Origin: Anaerolineales bacterium | GTDB taxonomy: Bacteria > Chloroflexota > Anaerolineae > 4572-78 > J111 | DNA length: 64,000 bases | Direction: 5' to 3' | Assembly: GCA_020634935.1 (NCBI GenBank) | Contig: JACKAT010000003.1 | Coordinates: 214,380 to 278,379 of the forward strand | Shown here: in pieces, positions 26,861-36,287 of the stretch | Layout: the number at the start of each line of letters is the position of its first letter | Position numbering within the stretch: position 1 is the first letter of the stretch | Program-made: the position numbers and the translations under genes | Notes under the pieces: generated by a model | Seen by the model: only the letters and a program-made list of their open reading frames with translations | Told to the model about the DNA's origin: nothing | Database searches by the model: none

Positions 26861-26897
26861 TTGGGGTGATTGCGGCTGCAATCTCCCCAAATTTTTT
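26861..26897 (+). terminator. Terminator-like hairpin in the aspS leader
   Basis: TTGGGG-T-GATTGC and GCAATC-T-CCCCAA form a 12-pair stem with one mismatch, followed by TTTTTT (26892-26897). It lies only 19 bases before the aspS start codon and downstream of a plausible -10 (TAGAAT near 26833). It would terminate transcription of aspS unless read through, so it may be an attenuator. Confidence 0.7.
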
Positions 26898-26915
26898 GTC
26901 ATAAAGGAAAGCAGT

Positions 26916-28688
26916 ATGTTTAGAACACACACCTGTAATGCCCTTCATCTTGAGCATGTTGGCGAAGAAGTAACGCTATCCGGCTGGGTCCATCGCCGCC
27001 GCGACCACGGCGGGCTGGTCTTTATCGACCTGCGAGACCGCTGGGGCCTAACCCAAGTGGTATTTGACCCCGACACCAACCCTGAAGTCCATAAACTGGC
27101 TCAGACACTGCGCAATGAATACGTCATTCAAGTCAAAGGCGTGGTCCGCATCCGACCGGAAGGACAGGCTAACCCTAACCTGGACACCGGCGAAATTGAA
27201 GTTGAGGGTCGGGAACTCGCGATTCTCAACAAAGCCAAAACGCCGCCGTTCGACATCAACAAAGAATTGCCGGTCGATGAGATGCTTCGGCTGCGTTACC
27301 GCTACCTGGACCTGCGTCGAGAACGCCTGCAGCGCAATATTGTTTTGCGCCACAAGGTTGTTCGCTACATCCGAAACTTTTTATCTGACGAAGATTTTGT
27401 CGAAGTCGAAACGCCTATTTTGTTCAAAACTACCCCGGAAGGGGCCAGGGATTATCTGGTGCCCAGCCGGGTGCATCCGGGCCAATTTTACGCCCTGCCC
27501 CAAAGCCCGCAGCAGCTTAAACAGTTGTTGATGGTGGCCGGATACGACCGCTATTTCCAAATTGCCCGTTGTTTCCGCGACGAGGATCAGCGTGGGGACC
27601 GCCAGCCGGAATTTACTCAGCTCGATGTGGAAATGAGCTTTGTCGATCAGACGGATATTTTAGATATTATAGAACGATTGATGATCGGCCTGGTGGACAC
27701 GCTCAGCGACGCCCAAATTATGACTAAGCCTTTTCCGCGCTTGAGTTATTACGATGTGATGGATCGCTATGGGCGCGATAATCCAGACATCCGGTTTGGG
27801 TTGGAATTGAGCGATATTAGCTCGCTGGTGGCCGATAGTAGCTTCAAAGTATTCAGCGACACGGTCAGCCAAGGCGGGCTGGTCAAAGGCATTAATGCCA
27901 AGGGATTAGGCGGTTACAGCCGCAAGCAGATCGATGATCTAACCGACTATGTTAAAAACTTTGGCGCGAAAGGGCTGGCCTGGCTGGTCGTCGAAGCGGG
28001 TGAAGCCGGGCCGGTAGCTGGACGATCATCGTTTGCCAAGTTTTTGGCCGAGTCCGATATGGCGGCCATTATAAGCCAACTGGCCGGAGAGCCGCGCGAT
28101 TTACTGCTATTTGTAGCTGACAAGCCGGCCGTGACCAATGAGTCGCTGGGGCGGCTGCGTCTGGAATTGGGCGATCGATTGGGGCTGCGAGACGATAATT
28201 TACTGGCTTTCTGCTGGGTCATCGATTTCCCCTTCCTGATGTGGAATGAAGACGAACAGCGGTGGGATCCAAGCCACCACTTATTCACCGCGCCGGTCGA
28301 TGAAGATATTCCCCTGCTCGACACCGATCCGGGCCAGGCGCGAGGCAAGCAGCACGATTTGGTGCTCAACGGCAACGAAGTGGCCGGCGGCAGCGTCAGA
28401 ATTCACCAGCGCGAGCTGCAAGAGCAACTGTTCGGTTTAATCGGGTTGGAAATTGATCACGCTAAGAAACAGTTTGGCCATATGTTGGAAGCGTTTGAGT
28501 ACGGGACGCCCCCCCACGGCGGGATCGCCTCCGGTATCGACCGGCTGGTGATGTTACTGGCGGGCGAGCCAAATATTCGCGAGGTGATCGCTTTTCCCAA
28601 GAGCCAGGCCGCGATGGATCTTATGGCCGGCGCTCCGACCGAGGTTACTGAAGAACAGCTCAAGGAACTGCACATCAAATTGCGTTAA
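26916..28688 (+). CDS. aspS: Aspartyl-tRNA synthetase
   Basis: A 590-residue class II aminoacyl-tRNA synthetase. The N-terminal anticodon-binding OB-fold has SGWVHRRRDHGGLVFIDLRDRWG. The catalytic domain has motif 2 FRDEDQRGDRQPEFTQLD and motif 3 GIASGIDRLVMLLAG, with the bacterial GAD insertion between (residues ~290-410). The start was moved from 26829 to the ATG at 26916, which has AAAGGA upstream and gives the standard MFRTHTCN opening. Whether it is discriminating or also charges tRNA-Asn cannot be read safely from the sequence. Confidence 0.97.
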   Translation: MFRTHTCNALHLEHVGEEVTLSGWVHRRRDHGGLVFIDLRDRWGLTQVVFDPDTNPEVHKLAQTLRNEYVIQVKGVVRIRPEGQANPNLDTGEIEVEGRELAILNKAKTPPFDINKELPVDEMLRLRYRYLDLRRERLQRNIVLRHKVVRYIRNFLSDEDFVEVETPILFKTTPEGARDYLVPSRVHPGQFYALPQSPQQLKQLLMVAGYDRYFQIARCFRDEDQRGDRQPEFTQLDVEMSFVDQTDILDIIERLMIGLVDTLSDAQIMTKPFPRLSYYDVMDRYGRDNPDIRFGLELSDISSLVADSSFKVFSDTVSQGGLVKGINAKGLGGYSRKQIDDLTDYVKNFGAKGLAWLVVEAGEAGPVAGRSSFAKFLAESDMAAIISQLAGEPRDLLLFVADKPAVTNESLGRLRLELGDRLGLRDDNLLAFCWVIDFPFLMWNEDEQRWDPSHHLFTAPVDEDIPLLDTDPGQARGKQHDLVLNGNEVAGGSVRIHQRELQEQLFGLIGLEIDHAKKQFGHMLEAFEYGTPPHGGIASGIDRLVMLLAGEPNIREVIAFPKSQAAMDLMAGAPTEVTEEQLKELHIKLR

Positions 28689-28700
28689 GGAAGACATAAA

Positions 28701-28738
28701 AGAGCCAGTCATCATCGGGGAATGGCTGGCTCTTTTTG
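28701..28738. terminator. Bidirectional terminator after aspS
   Basis: AAGAGCCAGTCAT and ATGGCTGGCTCTT form a 13-base stem with one G-T pair, followed by TTTTT on the plus strand and preceded by an A-run for the minus strand. It separates aspS from the convergent Bat operon. Confidence 0.88.
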
Positions 28739-28756
28739 ATTCAGGTGACTGTTTCC

Positions 28757-29572
28757 CTAATTCGCATTAACTAACTCCAGGGCATCGGCGGAAACCCAGC
28801 CTTGAAAATCGTGGCCGGGGAGGGAGACTCGCCGCCAGTTGTCGTGGCTTTCTAATTGGGTGACTTCGGCTCCGGCGTGAAGATCAAATTCGACCACATA
28901 CTGATCGGCGCCGCCAGGGCCGCTCATCACACTAACCTGCTCGGCCACAACCACGGCAGGAGGATAGGCGTATTCATTGTAAAGACGGTTGGCAATGGAG
29001 ATCACCCCTACGATCAAAAATAGGCCAATCACCACCATCGTCCACAGGCTGACCTGTCTAAATCGCGGCAACAGGATAGCCACAACAGCTAGCCCGCACA
29101 AGAGAAGCCACAAAACCAAGGCCAGCATTGAAGCCTCGTTGAGTGTCAGCCAATCTTCGGCGACCCGGACGAAATTGGTCATAGCGCCGTCATTGGCAGC
29201 TTCCAACTTGTCTAGGGCTTGACTGCGGGCCAGCGCCAAATTGGCATTATTATCTACATCGCGGGGATCGAGACGGTAAGCCCGCCGGTAATTGAGGATC
29301 GCTTGGCCTAGATGGCCTTGTTTGAAATAGGCGTTGCCCAAATTGTAATATAAAGCGCTGTCTTGAATACCGGCAGCGACCATGGTCTCATAAATCTCAA
29401 CCGCTTGAGTGTAATCTCCGGCCTCATAACTTTGATTACCGGCTGTCATAGCTTCAGTTGGACTCACGGCCTGGGCCGACACGGTGGAGACCGTTACCAC
29501 CAAGCCGAGCATTAAAGCAATCCCAACTAACCACACCCGTGTTGAAAATAGATATTGAACCATGACCATCAC
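28757..29572 (-). CDS. batE: BatE-like TPR/SH3 membrane protein
   Basis: A 271-residue last gene of the operon. A signal-like N-terminal segment precedes TPR repeats (YNLGNAYFKQGHLGQAILNYRRA). Two membrane segments follow at about residues 149-169 and 175-200. A C-terminal SH3-like domain (VSVMSGPGGADQYVVEFDLHAGAEV, WRRVSLPGHDFQGWV) ends the protein. This is the BatE architecture of the Bacteroides aerotolerance (Bat) operon. The start overlaps the stop of batD (ATGA). The Bat system's molecular role remains unsettled. Confidence 0.87.
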   Translation of the reverse strand: MMVMVQYLFSTRVWLVGIALMLGLVVTVSTVSAQAVSPTEAMTAGNQSYEAGDYTQAVEIYETMVAAGIQDSALYYNLGNAYFKQGHLGQAILNYRRAYRLDPRDVDNNANLALARSQALDKLEAANDGAMTNFVRVAEDWLTLNEASMLALVLWLLLCGLAVVAILLPRFRQVSLWTMVVIGLFLIVGVISIANRLYNEYAYPPAVVVAEQVSVMSGPGGADQYVVEFDLHAGAEVTQLESHDNWRRVSLPGHDFQGWVSADALELVNAN

Positions 29573-31371
29573 CGTTTTCGCCGCCGGCTGAATGTCTTTT
29601 CCAGCTCATCAATAAGATGTTGGGTTTCCAGGATAATTGACTCGGCGTCTCCGGCTGAAATCGGGGCAAAACGGCCAATATCAATCTGGTGAAGCAGGGC
29701 TTCAATTCGTTCAATTTGCCTGGTCTGCAAGCGTGACGCCCGCAAGAGTTGAATTAATCCGCCGGTTGTGAGGCCGGTGGTTGGTTTGTTAAGTTTATCG
29801 GACAGGTAGCCCAACAATGCCCGACCGGCGGCAGCAGCTTGTTCTTTCGAACCGACAGTTTTGGCGTCATTTAAGATATTGAGGGCCTGACGTTTAGCTC
29901 GATAATCACGAGCAAAGGCCGGGTCTTTCTGCAATCGCTGCTGCCGGTGCTGCCAGATCTGAACCCCGGCCACTAAGAAAAGGGGGACGATCCAGGCCAT
30001 CCAATAGACGACCTGGCCGATCACGGATAAGGCCGGCCCTACATTCAATGAGGTCGGTACCGGCTTAATATGTCGAATATCTGAAGCGAGCAAATTAACG
30101 GGCTGCTCTTCATTGTTGAAATCGACTACAGTAGGCAAAGCCGGCTGGGAGTCATCGGGCAAAACGGTAACCGGAATAGGCTCGGTACGAATGGTATTAT
30201 AGGCTTGCGCATCCGGATCATAATAACTAAAGCTGACCGGTTCGAAGATCAGTTCACCGGCCTGCCCCGGCACAACCAACCGCTCAAAGGTACGCGTACC
30301 CGTTACCTGGCCGTTGCTAGCATCAATATCGGTAAAGGATTTACTTTCAAACATACGCCACTTATCCATTTCAGGCAGGGTTGGTTCAGCCAGCGTTTGA
30401 ATATTACCTGTACCTTTAATAGCCACTATCAGGGTCAGAGGATGGTTTACAACAACCTGAGAGTCGCTGAGGCTAGCTTCGATGGTATATTGTCCCACCG
30501 CCCCGCTGAAATCTTCAGGTTTATCCTGTTCCGGAAGGGATCTAACCTCGACTGTGACCGGTTCGGTTTCCAGACGAATATCAGGGCTAAGCAAGCTGCC
30601 GGGAATAACCAGGCTAGCCGGTTCAATGGTGATCGAGCCTAAATTGGCCGGAAAAAGGGCGGTTATAATTTCCGTAACCATGTAGGTGTTGCCGTTAACT
30701 TCCTCCGGGTGATGAAGCGGCGCAATAATCTCGTGGCTCCAAAAATCGGTAAACGAGGGAGGGGTATAATCCGGCTGGCCGAAGGCAAAGCCTGAGGCCT
30801 GATAAATTTGGAAGGTGTAGATGATCTGTTGCCCTAAAAAAGGGTTTGTATTATCGACTTTAGCTTTAACAAAAAATTCTTCGCCCGGTAAAAGTTTAGG
30901 GGCATCCGTATCGGGATTGGCTTGATTGGGCGGCATGATCGGCGTACCACCGCCAAAAACTTCCAGTTGAATGGGATCGGTCTGGTATAGTTGGCCATCA
31001 ATATTGACACTAATCGAACCGATTTCCACCGTACCCTCGCGTAACGGCTGGAGGCGATATAAATAAACACCCTGAGAGGTCATCTGACCGTTAACAATGC
31101 TGACTTGAGTGGAGGCACTACTACTAACCACAATAAATTCACCCAAGTTGGTTAGATCCGGCTGAGGAATTTTTAAAAAATCACCGGTCACAGTCACGGT
31201 GAGGACCACTTGTTCATCAACAGTCAACGTGTTGCGATCAACTCTGGCGGTAATGGGCGATTGAGCGTTGCTGGGAGAGGTGAGTAAAATCGAAAGCAAC
31301 CCGACCAGGAGTAAAGCAACAGTAAGCGAATTCGATTTTTTCTTAACGATATGGGATGTGGCGTTCGTCAT
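29569..31371 (-). CDS. batD: BatD-like oxygen-tolerance family protein
   Basis: A 600-residue protein with an N-terminal signal segment (LTVALLLVGLLSILLTSPSNAQS). It continues with repeated beta-sandwich domains (ARVDRNTLTVDEQVVLTVTV, QYTIEASLSDSQVVVN), as in the BatD family. A membrane segment lies at about residues 450-470, followed by a cytoplasmic helical tail (LLGYLSDKLNKPTTGLTTGGLIQLL). It would sit on the outer face of the membrane beside BatA/BatB. Neighbours batC and batE agree with the assignment. Confidence 0.88.
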   Translation of the reverse strand: MTNATSHIVKKKSNSLTVALLLVGLLSILLTSPSNAQSPITARVDRNTLTVDEQVVLTVTVTGDFLKIPQPDLTNLGEFIVVSSSASTQVSIVNGQMTSQGVYLYRLQPLREGTVEIGSISVNIDGQLYQTDPIQLEVFGGGTPIMPPNQANPDTDAPKLLPGEEFFVKAKVDNTNPFLGQQIIYTFQIYQASGFAFGQPDYTPPSFTDFWSHEIIAPLHHPEEVNGNTYMVTEIITALFPANLGSITIEPASLVIPGSLLSPDIRLETEPVTVEVRSLPEQDKPEDFSGAVGQYTIEASLSDSQVVVNHPLTLIVAIKGTGNIQTLAEPTLPEMDKWRMFESKSFTDIDASNGQVTGTRTFERLVVPGQAGELIFEPVSFSYYDPDAQAYNTIRTEPIPVTVLPDDSQPALPTVVDFNNEEQPVNLLASDIRHIKPVPTSLNVGPALSVIGQVVYWMAWIVPLFLVAGVQIWQHRQQRLQKDPAFARDYRAKRQALNILNDAKTVGSKEQAAAAGRALLGYLSDKLNKPTTGLTTGGLIQLLRASRLQTRQIERIEALLHQIDIGRFAPISAGDAESIILETQHLIDELEKTFSRRRKR

Positions 31372-31377
31372 TTAAGT

Positions 31378-32154
31378 TTACCAATCTTCGGCCGGCGGCA
31401 AGCCGGGAGCAAAAAAGCCCTCTTGCAATCGTTCTTGTAAGGTTTGGCTGTCTTGACCTAACGCATCCAAAAGCTGCTCGGCCTCACTTGGGGTCAAACC
31501 GCGCTGCCCACCACTATTCTGAGGTTGATCTTGATTCGAGCCGGATTGGCCATCATCATTCTGTTCGGGTTGGCCTCCCCCACCTTGCTGATCCTGATCG
31601 CCGTTTTGGCCCTGATTAGGTTGATCGCCTTGCTGGCCACCCTGGTTGGGTTGATCTTGACCTTCGGGTGGCGGCGGTTGGCCGCCGCCTTGCTGTTGTT
31701 GCTGTTGTTGTTCTTGCTCTTGATTTTTCAAGGCCAACTCAAGATTGTATTTGGCATCTTGATCATCGGGATTGAGGCGCAGGGCCTCTTTATAGGCATC
31801 GATTGCCTCAGACCACTGCTGCGTTTGAAAATAGCTATTGCCCAAATTATAGTAGGAGTTTTGAGCTAACGCCTGATTTTCCTCTCGCTCAGTAGAGCGA
31901 ATCGACTGTTTAGTCTGCATCTCGGCTGATTCGTACTGGCCCTGGCGGTAGTAAGTATTGCCGGAATTGTAGTAAGGCTCGGCCAGATCAGGGTTTTCCT
32001 GTTTAGCAGCGGTATAATCTTCCAACGCTTCGAGATAGTTGTTTTCCTTGAACGCTTCATTGCCCTGGTTATTATAGCGGGCGGCGGTGGAACCGCAAGC
32101 AGTTAGCGTAACTAAACCGGCGAATACTATTGTTAAAAAATAAGGTGATCTCAT
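31378..32154 (-). CDS. batC: BatC-like TPR lipoprotein with Gln/Gly/Pro-rich tail
   Basis: A 258-residue lipoprotein: the signal ends LVTLTAC, with the lipid-modified cysteine near residue 20. Three TPR repeats follow (YNNQGNEAFKENNYLEALEDY; YYNSGNTYYRQGQYESAEM; YYNLGNSYFQTQQWSEAIDAY). The tail (residues ~145-225) is low-complexity, rich in Q, G, P, N and D. BatC proteins commonly have such a tail. TPRs probably organise the membrane complex. Confidence 0.87.
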   Translation of the reverse strand: MRSPYFLTIVFAGLVTLTACGSTAARYNNQGNEAFKENNYLEALEDYTAAKQENPDLAEPYYNSGNTYYRQGQYESAEMQTKQSIRSTEREENQALAQNSYYNLGNSYFQTQQWSEAIDAYKEALRLNPDDQDAKYNLELALKNQEQEQQQQQQQGGGQPPPPEGQDQPNQGGQQGDQPNQGQNGDQDQQGGGGQPEQNDDGQSGSNQDQPQNSGGQRGLTPSEAEQLLDALGQDSQTLQERLQEGFFAPGLPPAEDW

Positions 32155-32189
32155 GGGTCACGCCCTTTGAGTTTGAATAGAACGCCGAA

Positions 32190-33254
32190 CTATGTCGGCT
32201 GTTTCACACGACTATCGCTTAAACCTTCAGATGGCGTTCTGACGGCCCTAGCCCACGCGCGATCCGGAATCAATTCATGAATAATAAGCGCCATCACGGC
32301 GATACCTAAAAACCATTGGAATCGCTCGATACCTCGAGTTTCAAAGCGGCTTTCCAATTCGCTGGTTTGAAGCCGGCCAATCTCGTCGGCTAACAAATCG
32401 ACTTCTCTTCCGTTCGGAGCCGCCCGAAAATAGGCCCCATTCGTAATAGCGGCTATTTCCTGCAAAGTGGTTTCATCCAGCCGAGTTAATACGGTTTGGC
32501 CACTACTATCTTTTTTATATTCGATGAGATTACCCAGATGGTCATATTGTGGAATGGGTTCGCCGTCGGGGGAACCAAAGCCCACCGTGTAGATGATAAT
32601 ACCTTGATCGGCGGCAGTTTGGGCCGCACCTAACACATCAGTCCGATGATTTTCCCCATCAGTTAATATAATGATAACCTTTTGGGTAGCGCGTTCCTCA
32701 TTAAAGCCATTAATGGCCACTTGTATCGCCTCAGCAATATCGGTACCCGGCCGAGAGATAATACCGGGATAAGCCGCATCCAGGAAAGTACGGGCTGTGG
32801 CAAAATCTGACGTGAGTGGAAACTGCACAAACGCAGCGCCAGAGAATAATACCAATCCCAGTTCGTTGCCTTCGAGGCGGTCCATCAATTCCGAAATTTC
32901 CAGTTTAGCCCGGGCCAGTCGATTCGGTTTAAAGTCCTCAGCCAGCATACTTTCCGAGACATCGAGAGCGACCATTACCTCAACACCACGCCGCTCGATG
33001 TATTCAACCTGGCTGCCCCAGCGAGGCCGGGCCAGGGCCAAGACCACAAAGATAAGAGCGATGAACCACAGCCGGCTTTGCCAGCGACGCCCCCGCCAAT
33101 TGACGCTAGCACTGAGCCGGGCAATCAACTCTGGCGACCCCAACCGAGCGATAGCCAATCGATGGCGTTTAGACAAAAGATAAATCAAGGCTCCGACCAA
33201 GCTCAACGGGATAAAACATAATAAAAATGACGGTTCGGCAAAAATTCTTAGCAT
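32190..33254 (-). CDS. batB: BatB-like vWA membrane protein
   Basis: A 354-residue protein with two N-terminal membrane segments (residues 5-27 and 60-76), a vWA domain (about residues 90-290) and a C-terminal membrane segment. The MIDAS motif is intact (D98-V-S100-E-S102), with a later GTDIAEAI loop and IILTDGENHR. The order after BatA identifies it as BatB. The paired vWA proteins are thought to form a membrane complex served by the MoxR ATPase. Confidence 0.9.
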   Translation of the reverse strand: MLRIFAEPSFLLCFIPLSLVGALIYLLSKRHRLAIARLGSPELIARLSASVNWRGRRWQSRLWFIALIFVVLALARPRWGSQVEYIERRGVEVMVALDVSESMLAEDFKPNRLARAKLEISELMDRLEGNELGLVLFSGAAFVQFPLTSDFATARTFLDAAYPGIISRPGTDIAEAIQVAINGFNEERATQKVIIILTDGENHRTDVLGAAQTAADQGIIIYTVGFGSPDGEPIPQYDHLGNLIEYKKDSSGQTVLTRLDETTLQEIAAITNGAYFRAAPNGREVDLLADEIGRLQTSELESRFETRGIERFQWFLGIAVMALIIHELIPDRAWARAVRTPSEGLSDSRVKQPT

Positions 33255-33257
33255 GGT

Positions 33258-34250
33258 TTATGGTATTTTACGGAGCAGCGTCCGGCGGAGAAGCGCTTCT
33301 AAAACCAACAAAAATGCAGCGGGTAAAATAAACCAGACCGCTAGCTCGCTGTAACGGGTGAACGTTTTGACTTCTACTTGAGATCGCTCTAATTCATTAA
33401 TAGTATCATAAATTTCTTGTAAGCCAAGCTCATCTTCCGCTCTAAAATAAAGGCCGCCGGTAATATCAGCGATTTCTTTGAGCGTTTCTTCATCTATTTC
33501 AGAATCGCGATATTCGATCCGCCCATCGGGAAATGGGAGGGCAGCCGGACCGGGCCGGGCGGCTCCAATGGTGTAGACTCTAATATCAAGCGCCTTGGCT
33601 ATTTCAGCCGCCGTCAGTGGGTCGATTTGCCCAGAGTTATTCGCCCCGTCGGTCAACAGAATAATAACCCGGCTTTCAGCTTCGGAGTCACGCAGCATGT
33701 TGGCCCCATTTGCCAACCCCAAGCCGATGGCTGTACCGCTGTCCAGGCCTATATCCCATGACACCTGGGTTTCGTCAAGGATGCGCTTGAGGACATCGTA
33801 ATCCAGGGTAGGCGGGACTTGGCTAAAAGCCTCAGTCGCGAAAATAACAAACCCAATCCGATCATACTGGCGATCATCGATAAACGAGTGGATAACCTGC
33901 TTGGCCGCACCCAGACGATTCGGCTCAAAATCGAGAGCGGCCATACTCCCGGAAATATCTAACACAATGCTGATATCAACTCCTTCCCCAGAGATAATCT
34001 CGCGCGCGCTGCCGGATTGGGGACGGGCCAGGGCCAAAATCAACAACACCAAGGCGATAATTCTTAAAACCGGCAAAATGAAGCGCAGCCGCGGCCGGAT
34101 TGAAGGGACGAGATGGGTAGTCAACCGGAGATCAGAGTATTGTAAGGTGGATATGGTCTTACTTCGGCGATGTCGGATCGATTGGATGATAATTCCCAGC
34201 GGAACCAACAGCAGTAACAGCAGCCAAGGGGTCGCAAATCGAAAAATCAT
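33258..34250 (-). CDS. batA: BatA-like vWA membrane protein
   Basis: A 330-residue protein with membrane segments at about residues 8-23 and 58-75, an intact vWA MIDAS (D98-I-S100-G-S102, GTAIGLGLA loop, ILLTDGANNSG) and a C-terminal membrane segment (VWFILPAAFLLVLEALL). Start and upstream stop overlap (ATGA). It is a close structural twin of the following BatB, from an old duplication. Both keep all metal-binding residues, so both probably bind a ligand. Confidence 0.9.
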   Translation of the reverse strand: MIFRFATPWLLLLLLVPLGIIIQSIRHRRSKTISTLQYSDLRLTTHLVPSIRPRLRFILPVLRIIALVLLILALARPQSGSAREIISGEGVDISIVLDISGSMAALDFEPNRLGAAKQVIHSFIDDRQYDRIGFVIFATEAFSQVPPTLDYDVLKRILDETQVSWDIGLDSGTAIGLGLANGANMLRDSEAESRVIILLTDGANNSGQIDPLTAAEIAKALDIRVYTIGAARPGPAALPFPDGRIEYRDSEIDEETLKEIADITGGLYFRAEDELGLQEIYDTINELERSQVEVKTFTRYSELAVWFILPAAFLLVLEALLRRTLLRKIP

Positions 34251-35293
34251 GCCGTGACCTCCTCCACTGTTTCCTTGGGTATTTGATCATCAGGCGGCTC
34301 AAGTATCGGCGTAGTCGATTGAATAATTTTGCGCGCTTGTTGGATCAGCTCGTAAGCATCCTCTAATTGAGGCCGAAACCGGGCAAATTTGACCAAATCA
34401 CTTTGGGTAAAGATTTCAATAAATTTACGCCGTTGATCTTTAATTGAAGCAGAATGCATGAACGTCAGGCGCAACTCATCAGTGGTTCGTTCTAAGGCTG
34501 GAATCTGATAGCGTCCCTCAATGTAGCGGCGCAAACAATCGGTAACCAGGGTATAATGATCCTTATATAGTTCTTTAGCCGGCAGGTTGAGCGCCTCAAT
34601 TCGATCCAACTCGGCATAGGCGATGACTTCCGGGGGGCGGGTATCGATTGGCGCCGGTACGGGCATGTCGATGAGTTGATGACGCTGCTTTAAGCGATGA
34701 TAAAGCCAAAAACCACCGGCTGCAATAAGCCCGGCAATCGGCAAAGCCACTAGAATGGACAGTAGCACCCACGGCCAAATGGGAGGCACAGGCAGGATGG
34801 CTTGCTCTTTTATATCCCGCAGTTCGGTGTCGTCTTCTACTAAAATACTGTCAATATTTAACTGAATGACGGGAGCAGCTAACTCTTCTGAGGTGCCATC
34901 GGTTAACAGGTGAGTAACTAGCAGGCGTGGAGTTTGATATTGGCCCGGCTCAAACAAGGTGACCACAATATCTTTGCGGGTAATGGCCACATTGTCGCCC
35001 CGCCGGGACACTTCCGGCTCAGATTGGGAGACTACCTCGAAGTCGCCCCAGGATTCACCTTCAGGCAAGGTGGGCATTTCTACATAAGAGTCGGCGGGGT
35101 GCCGGACTTCTAAGCGAAGGGTGATGCGATCACCCACATGAAAGGCCTGGTCATCCGGCGGCGGTACATAAAAAAAGCTCACTTTCGCGTCGAAAGATTG
35201 AGCCGCCGCAACGGTGAGGAAGAGGATCCACAGCGCCGCCAGAATACCTAGAGTTGATATTAATCTTAAAAGGGTCGGTTTTAAGCTCTTCAT
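34247..35293 (-). CDS. DUF4381/BatD-like accessory membrane protein
   Basis: A 348-residue protein between DUF58 and batA. It has a signal segment, an extracytoplasmic beta-rich domain (DRITLRLEVRHPADSYVEMP), a membrane segment at about residues 175-200 and a helical cytoplasmic tail (YIEGRYQIPALERTTDELRLTFM). The tail type (rich in acidic and Arg helices, with LERTTDEL) resembles DUF4381 proteins of Bat-type operons. The assignment is by layout and position. Its start is close to the DUF58 stop (9-base gap). Confidence 0.78.
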   Translation of the reverse strand: MKSLKPTLLRLISTLGILAALWILFLTVAAAQSFDAKVSFFYVPPPDDQAFHVGDRITLRLEVRHPADSYVEMPTLPEGESWGDFEVVSQSEPEVSRRGDNVAITRKDIVVTLFEPGQYQTPRLLVTHLLTDGTSEELAAPVIQLNIDSILVEDDTELRDIKEQAILPVPPIWPWVLLSILVALPIAGLIAAGGFWLYHRLKQRHQLIDMPVPAPIDTRPPEVIAYAELDRIEALNLPAKELYKDHYTLVTDCLRRYIEGRYQIPALERTTDELRLTFMHSASIKDQRRKFIEIFTQSDLVKFARFRPQLEDAYELIQQARKIIQSTTPILEPPDDQIPKETVEEVTA

Positions 35294-35301
35294 AGATCGA
35301 C

Positions 35302-36189
35302 TTATCGCCGCATGCGTCTGGCTCGCTGCTCAAAGAAGTTAGTCAGCGGAATCACGTAATCGCTGTCGGTGGTGATGTCAATACGGTCTACTTTGGCCTT
35401 CCGAAAAACGCGCTCTCGAGCCGTATGCAATTCAGTGACCCGTTCTTTGAACTCTTCGCGCCATTTGCGGTTACCGGTATCAACCAGTTGAATATCGCCA
35501 GTTTCCGCATCTTCAATGGCGATTAACCCCACATTGGGAAACTCTTGTTCGCGGGGATCGGTCAACGTGATGGCGATGACATCGTGCCGGCGGTTGCTGA
35601 CCTGCAAAATGGAGCGATAGCTATCGGGCGGCGTTAGAAAGTCTGACAAAAGAAAAATAATACTGCGCCGCTTGAGCATATGATTGAGCGTTTCCAACCC
35701 CAGCTTTAAGTTTGTTCGGCGGCCTTGGGGCTGGAATGCCAGCAAATCGCGGATCAGGCGCAGGACGTGCCGTTTCCCCTTGCGCGGGGTAATAAACAGC
35801 TCAATTTGGTCAGTAAATACTAATAATCCTACTTTATCATTATTAGAAATGGCTGAAAATGCCAGGACCGCGGCTAGTTCGGCGGCAATTTCTCGTTTGA
35901 AGCGAGTAGATGTGCCGAATTGACCCGAGGCGCTGGCATCGACCAGCAGCATGACCGTCAATTCTCGCTCTTCGATATAGCGTTTGACAAAAAGCTCTCC
36001 GGTACGAGCTGTGACATTCCAATCGATGGTACGGACTTCATCACCAGGCCGGTAGGGCCGTACTTCGTCAAATTCGATACCCCGGCCTTTGAAAATGGCA
36101 TGATATTCACCGGCAAAGCTGGTATTAACTAATCGACGAGTCCGGATTTCGATCCGCCGGATTTTTTTGATAAGCTCTTGGGTTAACAT
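35302..36189 (-). CDS. DUF58 family vWA-like protein
   Basis: A 295-residue soluble DUF58 protein: the signature EFDEVRPYRPGDEVRTIDWNV is split here as FDEVRPYRPGDEVR and TIDWNVTARTGELFVK, followed by a vWA-like half with LLVDASASGQFG. The vWA metal site reads D-A-S-A-S, an intact MIDAS-type set. DUF58 proteins are the usual direct partners of MoxR ATPases. The gene follows the MoxR gene with a 98-base gap on the same strand. Confidence 0.93.
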   Translation of the reverse strand: MLTQELIKKIRRIEIRTRRLVNTSFAGEYHAIFKGRGIEFDEVRPYRPGDEVRTIDWNVTARTGELFVKRYIEERELTVMLLVDASASGQFGTSTRFKREIAAELAAVLAFSAISNNDKVGLLVFTDQIELFITPRKGKRHVLRLIRDLLAFQPQGRRTNLKLGLETLNHMLKRRSIIFLLSDFLTPPDSYRSILQVSNRRHDVIAITLTDPREQEFPNVGLIAIEDAETGDIQLVDTGNRKWREEFKERVTELHTARERVFRKAKVDRIDITTDSDYVIPLTNFFEQRARRMRR

Positions 36190-36287
36190 AACCGATCTAT
36201 TTAGATGATAAAGATCGACAAGGCCTGATTAATCTCTTTCAAATACGCCTCATTGATTCTCTATCATACATCCTTCATCGTTGTTTT

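Noticed and set aside
26861..26897. T-box leader for aspS
   Set aside because: The hairpin is terminator-like, but no T-box sequence or specifier-loop structure was found upstream.
26722..26932. N-terminal 70 codons of the methyltransferase frame
   Set aside because: They overlap the aspS promoter and leader hairpin, and the protein-like sequence starts only at MHRKL.
31540..31730. Tandem CAA/GGC-rich stretch that could be mistaken for a repeat array
   Set aside because: It encodes the Q/G/P-rich tail of the BatC-like lipoprotein; unit length is irregular and spacers are absent, so it is not a CRISPR.
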